A stretch of DNA of 24,409 nucleotides from JAXMHB01 sp046346965 (lineage in GTDB: Bacteria > Pseudomonadota > Gammaproteobacteria > Xanthomonadales > SZUA-5): assembly GCA_046346965.1 (NCBI GenBank), contig JAXMHB010000030.1:1-24409 (forward strand). Reading direction: 5' to 3'. The notes under the pieces were generated by a model. That model was not told the DNA's origin. It made no database searches and was given only the letters and a program-made list of their open reading frames with translations. Below are positions 7,183-14,000 of this stretch, in pieces. The first letter of the stretch is position 1, and every line of letters starts with the position of its first letter. The position numbers and the translations under genes were made by a program.

Positions 7183-7734
7183 ATGAAGACCTTACCGACC
7201 CTGCATGACACACGGCTCGTCGAGCCGCGCTACAAGATCGAGCAGATGGATCTGGAGTTCAGCAACGGTGAACGCCGGACCTACGAGCGCATCCACGGCT
7301 CTGGCCGCCCGATCGTCGTCATCGTCCCGATGCTGGATCGTGACACCGTGCTGCTGACACGCGAGTACGCGGCGGGATTGCACCGCTACGAACTCGGGCT
7401 GCCGCGCGGTCGCGTCGATCCCGGCGAGACCTTGCTGGAAGGCGCCGAGCGCGAGTTGAAGGAGGAAATCGGCTACGGCGCACGCGAGTTGCTGATCCTG
7501 CGTACCGTCTCGCTGGCGCCGACTTACATGAGCCATATGGCGCACATCGTGCTGGCGCGCGATCTCTACGAGGAGCGTCTGGTCGGTGATGAGCCGGAGG
7601 AAATCGAGGTCCTGCCCTGGCGCATGGATGAACTCCATCGCCTGCTGACGGTCGAGGAGTTCAGCGAAGGGCGCGCCATGGCGGCGCTGTTCCTGGCGCG
7701 GGAATGGTTGCGACTACAGGAGCAGGCCGGATGA
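7183..7734 (+). CDS. nudE: ADP compounds hydrolase NudE
   Basis: This 183-residue Nudix hydrolase fits NudE, which cleaves ADP-ribose, NADH and Ap3A/Ap2A-type compounds. The full Nudix box runs from G76 to Y98 (GRVDPGETLLEGAE, then RELKEEIGY). The NudE-like context ELGLPRGRVDPGE precedes it and LAPTYMSHMAHIVLARDLYEERLVGDEPEEIEV follows. A TAGACT -10-like hexamer ends only seven bases before the ATG and no Shine-Dalgarno is visible, so the mRNA may be leaderless. The stop overlaps the cysQ start (ATGA). The nudE-cysQ order is conserved in several gammaproteobacteria. Confidence 0.92.
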   Translation: MKTLPTLHDTRLVEPRYKIEQMDLEFSNGERRTYERIHGSGRPIVVIVPMLDRDTVLLTREYAAGLHRYELGLPRGRVDPGETLLEGAERELKEEIGYGARELLILRTVSLAPTYMSHMAHIVLARDLYEERLVGDEPEEIEVLPWRMDELHRLLTVEEFSEGRAMAALFLAREWLRLQEQAG

Positions 7735-8561
7735 GTCATTACAGCAGCCTGGCATTGGCGGAGTTGATCGACGGCGCGCTCGCGGTGGCCCGCCGCGCCG
7801 CTGCAGACATCATGGCGATCTACGCCGGCGGCTTTGAGGTCGAGCAGAAGTCCGACTGCACGCCGCTGACCGCCGCCGACATGGCCTCGCATCGACGCCT
7901 GGAAGCCGAACTGGCGCCGCTCGATCCCGGCGCGCTGGTACTCACCGAGGAATCGGCGCCGGAGCGCTTCGCCGTGCGCCGGCAGGCGCGCCGCTTGTGG
8001 CTGGTGGATCCGCTCGACGGCACGCGCGAGTTCGTCAAGCGCAATGGCGAGTTCTGCATCAACATCGCGCTGGTGGAGGACGGTCAGGTACGCCTGGGGG
8101 TGCTGCTGCATCCCCCCACCGGCACCGCCTGGTGCGCCGCCGAGGGCCTCGGTGCCAGCCGCATCGACGCCGACGGTCGTCAGCCTTTGCAGGTCACCCG
8201 CCCGTGCCCGGCGGTCCCGCGCGCCGCCGCCTCGCGCTCCTTCGGCAACGCTGCCGTCGAGGCCTATCTCGGCGCCTTGGGGCCGGTGGATCGCGTCCCA
8301 CAGGGCAGCGCGCTGAAGTTCGGCCGCATCGCCGAAGGCCAGTGCGACATCTACGCGCGTCTGGCCTCGCGCTGCTCGGAATGGGATGTCGCCGCCGGGC
8401 AGTGCATCGTCGAGCAGGCGGGTGGTCGCGTCGTCGACGAACATGGGCAGCCACTGCGCTACAACCAGCGCGACATCGTCACCGTGCACAACTTCCTGGC
8501 CTATGGCGACGCCGATCGGCCCTGGCTGGAGGCGCTCGATGGCATCGCCCTCTACGATTGA
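7731..8561 (+). CDS. cysQ: 3'(2'),5'-bisphosphate nucleotidase CysQ
   Basis: This 276-residue member of the inositol-monophosphatase superfamily degrades 3'-phosphoadenosine 5'-phosphate, the by-product of sulfate assimilation that inhibits other enzymes. Metal-binding motifs are complete: LTEES (E73, E74), WLVDPLDGTREFVKRNGEF (D93, D96) and SEWDVAAGQCIVEQAGG (D219). The TREFVKRNGEF wording is the CysQ signature. The start at 7731 has AGGAG eight bases upstream and overlaps the nudE stop. A frame from 7704 would overlap nudE without reason. Its 3' end overlaps mazG by 23 bases. Confidence 0.94.
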   Translation: MSHYSSLALAELIDGALAVARRAAADIMAIYAGGFEVEQKSDCTPLTAADMASHRRLEAELAPLDPGALVLTEESAPERFAVRRQARRLWLVDPLDGTREFVKRNGEFCINIALVEDGQVRLGVLLHPPTGTAWCAAEGLGASRIDADGRQPLQVTRPCPAVPRAAASRSFGNAAVEAYLGALGPVDRVPQGSALKFGRIAEGQCDIYARLASRCSEWDVAAGQCIVEQAGGRVVDEHGQPLRYNQRDIVTVHNFLAYGDADRPWLEALDGIALYD

Positions 8562-9330
8562 CGATCTGCTGCGGATCATGGCGCAGCTGCGCGACCCGCA
8601 GCGCGGTTGTCCCTGGGACCTGGAGCAGACCTACGCCAGCATCGCGCCCTACACCATCGAGGAAGCCTACGAGGTGGCCGATGCCATCGACCGCGGCGCC
8701 ATGGACGAGCTCTGCGACGAGCTGGGCGATCTGCTGCTGCAGGTGGTGTTTCATGCCCAGATGGCCAGCGAGGCGGGTCAGTTCCAGTTCGCCGACGTCG
8801 TTGCCGCGATCTGCGACAAGATGATCCGCCGCCATCCGCACGTCTTCGGCGATGCCAAGGTTGCCGACGCCGAGGCGCAGAGCCTGGCCTGGGAACGTCT
8901 CAAGCGCGCCGAGCGCCCGGCCGACACCAGCCTGCTCGCCGACATCCCGCGCGGCCTGCCCGAGTGGCTGCGCGCGCGCAAACTGCAAAAGCGCGCCGCC
9001 AGCATCGGCTTCGACTGGCCCGACACCGGTCAGGTGCTGCACAAGCTCGACGAGGAACTGAGCGAACTGCACCAGGAAATCGCCGGTGGCCAGCGCGCGC
9101 GCATCACCGACGAGTTGGGCGATGTGCTGTTCGTCCTCTGCAACCTGGCGCGCAAGCTCGACATCGACGTCTCCACGGCCTTGCGCGGCGCCAACGCCAA
9201 GTTCGAACGCCGCTTCCGCCGCATGGAACACCTGGCCGCGGACAAAGGCTTGGCCAAGCACACGCTGGCCGAACAAGAAGCCCTGTGGGACCAGGCCAAA
9301 GCCAGCGACCATCGCGGCGAACTGGGATAG
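8539..9330 (+). CDS. mazG: Nucleoside triphosphate pyrophosphohydrolase MazG
   Basis: MazG hydrolyses non-canonical and canonical NTPs to NMPs and pyrophosphate. The 263 residues equal the E. coli protein in length. The N-terminal all-alpha NTP-PPase domain holds RDPQRGCPWDLEQTYASI, YTIEEAYEVADAI (E41, E42, E45) and DELGDLLLQVVFHAQM. The second domain holds RARKLQKRAASIGFDWP, DEELSELHQEI, DELGDVLFVLCNLAR and NAKFERRFRRME. The start at 8539 is set by GGAGG at 8528-8532 and lies inside the cysQ 3' end, typical of translational coupling. It is the last gene of the block; no clear terminator is visible before the transposase debris begins. Confidence 0.95.
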   Translation: MASPSTIDDLLRIMAQLRDPQRGCPWDLEQTYASIAPYTIEEAYEVADAIDRGAMDELCDELGDLLLQVVFHAQMASEAGQFQFADVVAAICDKMIRRHPHVFGDAKVADAEAQSLAWERLKRAERPADTSLLADIPRGLPEWLRARKLQKRAASIGFDWPDTGQVLHKLDEELSELHQEIAGGQRARITDELGDVLFVLCNLARKLDIDVSTALRGANAKFERRFRRMEHLAADKGLAKHTLAEQEALWDQAKASDHRGELG

Positions 9331-9486
9331 AAATGCGCGCAGACGCGGACGCGGGGCGAGGGCCGTGGGGTAAGGGAAGGGGACGGCACTGCGGCGCTCG
9401 TGTGGCGCTGTCTAGACATGTGGGCTGGCACGTCTCGCGAGGCGCTTTGCGGGCAGCGCCGGAACCGCGGCGACGGTGGATCTCCT

Positions 9487-9720
9487 GAACCGCGACAGAT
9501 CGCCGAGCCGCTTCCGAAGGATGTCGATCGACGCCATTGGCGTCGCCATACGTGCCTTGTGGCGCTCCCCGTCCCGAAGGGGATGCAGCCGCAGCCAGCG
9601 CTCGGCGACTTCGTTCGACCATTTGCGCTGCTCGTGATCGACGCGCGTCAGCGGATCCACACCGCACAGCCAGGCCCGCCGCACGCAGCGCGTGACGCAG
9701 GGGTACAGGCCCGGTACGCG
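9487..9720 (-). pseudogene. Y1-type (IS200/REP-associated) transposase, inverted N-terminal fragment
   Basis: Read on the minus strand from 9720, the frame gives RVPGLYPCVTRCVRRAWLCG and then VDPLT. That is the start of a common Y1_Tnp transposase family of this order (..YHCVSRCVRRAFLCG..). It then jumps to KWSNEVAERWLRLHPLRDGE ... ILRKRLGDLSRF, which belongs about 60 residues further on. The intervening piece with the catalytic HUH motif is missing. After SRF the similarity stops. The matching C-terminal part lies next door on the opposite strand, so the copy is dead and rearranged. The assignment uses remembered family sequence. Confidence 0.65.
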
Positions 9721-10148
9721 CGAAGATCGCCCGCAACGTCGAGACTTCTGATCACACCAGCGTCCAGCAGCGCTGCCACGAACTGCGCCAGTCGCCGGAG
9801 AAGGCCAACGACACACTGCGGCCGGTCGTCGGTCTGTCGGTGTTCCGGCTGCCGATGACCGAGGCGCAGTACATCGAGCTGGTCGACTACACCGGCCGAC
9901 AGTTTCGGTCCGACAAGCGTGGCGCGATTGCGGAGTCCGAACCGCCAGCGTTACGGCGACTCGGACTCGACGCGGATCATTGGACCGGGCAAGTGAAGGG
10001 TATCGGCTCGGCGTATTGGCGCATCGTCGGCAGCGTCGAAGCCATGAAGGCGAAGGCACAGGTCATCCAACAAGAATGGATGAAAGGCATCGGCTACGCG
10101 AGGTGGCTTGAACGATTCCTGTCAGCGCAGCGCTCACAGCATTTTTGA
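9714..10148 (+). pseudogene. Y1-type (IS200/REP-associated) transposase, C-terminal fragment
   Basis: The plus-strand frame from 9714 reads VRAKIARNVETSDHTSVQQR, then LRPVVGLSVFRLPMTEAQYIEL, VDYTGRQFRSDKRGAI and ALRRLGLDADHW, ending at 10148. This is the C-terminal third of the same Y1 transposase family whose N-terminus lies inverted at 9487-9720. It starts exactly at the family position DLNP-VRAKIA, and no start codon or catalytic domain precedes it. A GTG at 9840 could give a 102-residue protein, but it would be only a fragment. A small hairpin (GACGCC/GGCGTC, 10147-10161) and the repeat array follow directly. Confidence 0.68.
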
Positions 10149-10168
10149 CGCCGCGGGCGTCTGGCGGC

Positions 10169-10657
10169 GTTGGCCCGACGCCGAGATACACTCAGAACAC
10201 CCATGAAAAACTCGAGTCGCAGCGTCTAAAACGACGCCGCGACTCGGGAAATCAGTCACAGACCTCCCAAACGTTGGGTGTCCCCGTGGTCTCCTTTGGT
10301 CTCCTTGGTCTCCTCAGAGCTGCGGCGTCTAAAACGACGCCGCGACTCTGGAAATCAATCATAGACCTCCCAAACTTTGGGTGTCCCCGTTCTTGACTTC
10401 CGTTCTTGACTTGCGCCGTTGGCCCGAAGCCGAGATACCTTCAAAACACCCACGCAAAACTCGAGTCGCGGCGTCCAAAACGACGCCGCGACTCGCGAAT
10501 CAGTCACAGATCACCCAAAATTTGGGTGTCCCCGTTCTTGTGTTGGCCCGACGCCGAGATACACTCAGAACACCCGCGAAAAGCTCGAGCCGCGGCGTCC
10601 ACAACGACGCTGCGACTCGCGAATCAGTCACAGATCACCCAAATTTCGGGTGTCCCA
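10169..10657. repeat. Array of four related ~120-bp units with internal hairpins (REP/BIME-like)
   Basis: Units lie at about 10169-10287, 10317-10395 (lacking its 5' half), 10418-10540 and 10542-10657. A full unit starts GTTGGCCCGACGCCGAGATA. It continues through a poly-A-rich stretch and a hairpin, then CAGTCACAGATCACCC, and ends in a small palindrome plus GGGTGTCCC. Hairpin arms are 10213-10226/10233-10246, 10317-10329/10336-10348, 10462-10475/10482-10495 and 10586-10599/10606-10619, each with a six-base loop (TAAAAC, CAAAAC or CACAAC). The third is a perfect 14-bp stem. Between units are short tandem duplications: GGTCTCCTT three times near 10288-10316 and CGTTCTTGACTT twice near 10388-10412. 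The array abuts the Y1 transposase remnant, as REP elements do with their transposases. No gene is credible here. Confidence 0.85.
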
Positions 10658-10703
10658 GCTCTTTTTCCCAGTTTTTTTAGTTCATCCACCACTGCCCGGG
10701 TTT

Positions 10704-11027
10704 TTATTTAGTTTTCACAAGGAAAATTCCAAGCAGGAAAATTGTTGAAAGAAGGAACACCCCGGCAGTCGCCAAACCAATATTTGCGTTCATAAAACTA
10801 ACCCAGGAGCTGACTGGGGTTGCCATCTGAATCGATTCCATAAGATGATGATTTAAGCGACGAGTGAAAAAGCCTAGAGCGATTACCATTAGACTCGACG
10901 CAAGAAACAGGGTACTCCACACGCTTTTATACCTTCGACGCGCGACCAGCGCCACGCCAAGCAAAACGAAGTGGCTCGCCGACATTAAATGGATGGCAGC
11001 CCATTCCGAAACAGTGGATATTTCCAT
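10704..11027 (-). CDS. Small membrane protein next to the RHS tip (candidate immunity protein)
   Basis: I do not recognise this 107-residue protein. It shows three hydrophobic segments at about residues 9-29 (WAAIHLMSASHFVLLGVALVA), 36-55 (SVWSTLFLASSLMVIALGFF) and 81-104 (IGLATAGVFLLSTIFLLGIFLV). A basic RRRYK loop follows the first and a hydrophilic HH-containing loop precedes the third. The ATG at 11027 lies ten bases after the RHS stop codon, and AAAGGA spanning the RHS end could serve it. A longer frame to 11225 would overlap the RHS tip. DNA here is AT-rich (42-47% GC in the 60-base lines counted), far below the flanking core genes. Position and composition fit an immunity gene for the RHS tip, but that is an inference. 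Confidence 0.62.
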   Translation of the reverse strand: MEISTVSEWAAIHLMSASHFVLLGVALVARRRYKSVWSTLFLASSLMVIALGFFTRRLNHHLMESIQMATPVSSWVSFMNANIGLATAGVFLLSTIFLLGIFLVKTK

Positions 11028-11037
11028 GATTCGCTCA

Positions 11038-14000
11038 CTATCCTTTGCAGGAACACTTTTCTCGACCTTCGTCGCGAATCTCTTTGTTGGGAGAACTGCG
11101 CGGGTCGAAAAAGTCAGTCTCAAGCTGCATTGCGGAATAGGGATAGCTTGGCAGTGATCGCCAACTGACTTGAACGTGCGGACAAACGAATATCTCGTTT
11201 GGATCATCAAACCATTTGCGAGCAACCGTCACATCCACCGAAATATTGAACGGGTTACCTTCGTCGGACGTGCAGTGGTAAGTGCAATTAAACGTCGCGT
11301 CATATGTCTCCCAGAACCAAGGGGCGAAATTTGGCGTGCCGTACGGATAACTCTTCGCATAATACAAGCATCTGCATAGGCCTTGAGGATCTGAGAAGCG
11401 CAAGGGGCTTCCGGCAACGAAGCCATAGGTGGATGCCCCCCCCGCCAACCCAATCGGATCACTCTCCACATACCGCCCGGTCCCCGGCTCATAGTCCCGG
11501 AAGTAGTTGTAGTGCAATCCGGTTTCCGGGTCGTGGATCTGGCCGGGGAAGCGCAGTTCGAACACGTAGGGCTTGCCGTCGCCGTCGACATCTTCATTCG
11601 GCAGGCGCTCGCCGAAGGCGTTGCTGCCGCCGGTGCTGGTGGTGCCGGTGACCAGCTCCCAGCGCCACAGGACGCCATCGGGCGCGGCGACAACGCGCGG
11701 GGTGCCCAGGTGATCCGTTTCGATCGCGAGCACCGTACCAGTGTCGATGATTCCGACCGGCACATCGTCCAGGTAGATCACGCTGCGATAGCGCACGCCG
11801 TCGGTTGCCGGATCGATGTCCTGAATGGTCGCAATCGCACCCGATTCGTTGTACAGGTACTGAGCACTCTTGATCACCGTTGCAACCCCGGTAACCGTGG
11901 ACTTGGAGGTCCGCTCGCCCAAGCCGTTCAGTTCGAACCGATACTCCCATGCGTGCGAATTGCTGGAGACCGTTGTCATGCGGCCGCGATCGTCAAAGGC
12001 GAAGTTCTGGTCCAACTCGGGCACAAAGATCGTGTTTCCCATGGCGTCGTATTGCCGGGCCCCCACGCCGCCGATGCTCTGCAGTCGGTGGCTGTTTGCG
12101 GGATAGCTGTAGGCCTTCGCCGCTTGCGTCCCGGCCTTGGCCGACGTGCGATTGCCCGTAGCGTCGTAAGTGTACTGGTCAATCAGATCGCCGCCAGTGC
12201 GTACCTCGGTCAACCGATCCAGCGGATCGTACTCAAAGGAGCGACCTGCGCCGGCCTGGGTGATGGATTGGATACGACCAATGACATCCACGGCGTAATC
12301 AATGTTCAAGCCGTTGGGTCGATCGCTGGTGATTGAGTCGATCTGATAGTTCGCATCGTAGGTCTTCGTCTGGGTGTAGCCGTCCGCATAGGCAATGGTC
12401 TTCACCGGGCCAAAGGCGTAGTGGCTGATGGTGGCAAAGGTGGTCCCGTCCACCTCGATCGACTGCACCCGGCCTGCTTGATCGCGCCCATAGGTCACCG
12501 TGAACGTGCCTCTGTCATCCGGATACTTCACGCTGCGCAGCCGATCGGCGAGCGTGTAGCCGTACTCAATGACGGTCTCCTTGCTTCCGACAACCTGCCG
12601 CTTCTTCGTCACATTGCCGCGCCGATCGTAGCAGTAGTACGTCGTGCCGCTGGCGTCGACCATGCGGGTGCGCCGGCCTACCGGGAAGCTATTCGCGCAA
12701 CCGGTCACCGCCGCCGACTCGTCATAGTAAAAGTAGCTGTTCTTGCCGGTATCGCCCAAGGGATAGGTGGTGGAGGTCAGACGGTTCGACGCGTCGTAGC
12801 TATAGTCGGTGCGCACACCGCGGAAGTCGGTCTTGCGCGTCACGTTGCCGGCCTGATCCTGCAGGTACGTGGTAATGCCGGTATCCGGGCTATTCAGCGC
12901 GTCCAGTTGCTGCAGACCATCGTAGGTGTAGATCGTCAGGAGTCCGTTCGGATCGGTCACCGTGCGCAGGCTGTCGGCGGCATCGTAGCTGTAGTACGTG
13001 TTGCCACAGGCGGTGTTGCCCATCGGACAGTTGGGACGCAAGGCGTCTTGCACCTGTTTCACCCGGTTCAGCGGATCGTACAGCGTATCGGTATCGCGCA
13101 GCAGGCCGTCCATCGACTGCGTGCGATTGCCGTTGCCGTCGTACTGCAGATTGGTCAGCACCAGTCGACCCTTGGTCTGATCGTCCAGATCGCCGGTCGG
13201 CAGCACCGCGCCCGCCGCTGTCAGCGCATCGCGCTGATTGATCAACCGACCCAGCGTGTCGAACTCATGCGCGACGCGACGCACGAGTGTGGTGTTTTCA
13301 TAGGTCTTTTCGACCACCACTTTGCCCGCGGCGTCGCGCTTGTACTCGATGCGGTTGTTCAGGTTGTCGCGGATGCTAGTCACGCGCTGGGCGGCGTCGT
13401 AGTCGTAGTCCATGTAGCTGCCGTCAGGCAGCGTCATGACATTGACCAGACCGGTCTCCGGGACATAGCTGATCGTCGTCAGCGCGTCTTCGGCCGGCGT
13501 GGCGCCGAGTACCCGGCGACTGATGACACGTCCTTGGGCGTCGTAGTTGATCTCGGTGGCGACGCCATTGGGATCCGTCAGCCTCTTGACGCGCCCGCGC
13601 CGGTCGTAACGATTGAATGTCGTCACTTGCCCAAGCGCGTTCGTGACTGTCTGCAGATCGCCGGAACGGTTACACGGACCGTTGCTCTCGCACCCCGTCT
13701 CGTTCGTCAATTTGTAATAGCTCAGCGTGCTGATGTCGCTCACGTCTGTGCGCGGGCCGTCAATGGTGCGCAGGTAACCGGTCCAACAGTCGGGGTCAGT
13801 CGAGGTGCAATAGCTGTACACCGTGCGATGGACGCCAGCTGGGAGTGGGCTGCCACCACAACTGAAGTTCGACGACACCGCGTCGGTGACATCATGCTCG
13901 CACTGGTGGGTCAAGCGGTCGGAGCTGTCGTAGACCCAGGAGGACTTCTTGACCAGCGTCGGTGCGATTGCGAACGCGTCACAGAGGGTGTCGCCCTGAC

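Noticed and set aside
9412..10059. Minus-strand frame of 215 codons as an intact gene
   Set aside because: Only its middle (9487-9720) resembles a transposase N-terminus. The upstream part is the complement of the C-terminal fragment and the downstream part matches nothing.
10169..10657. CRISPR array
   Set aside because: Units are about 120 bp, related along most of their length, and separated by few or no unique bases. There are no spacers of constant size and no cas genes.
10145..10748. Several short open frames in the repeat array
   Set aside because: They translate the repeats in different frames and share only repeat-derived peptides. No ribosome binding sites or family matches are seen.
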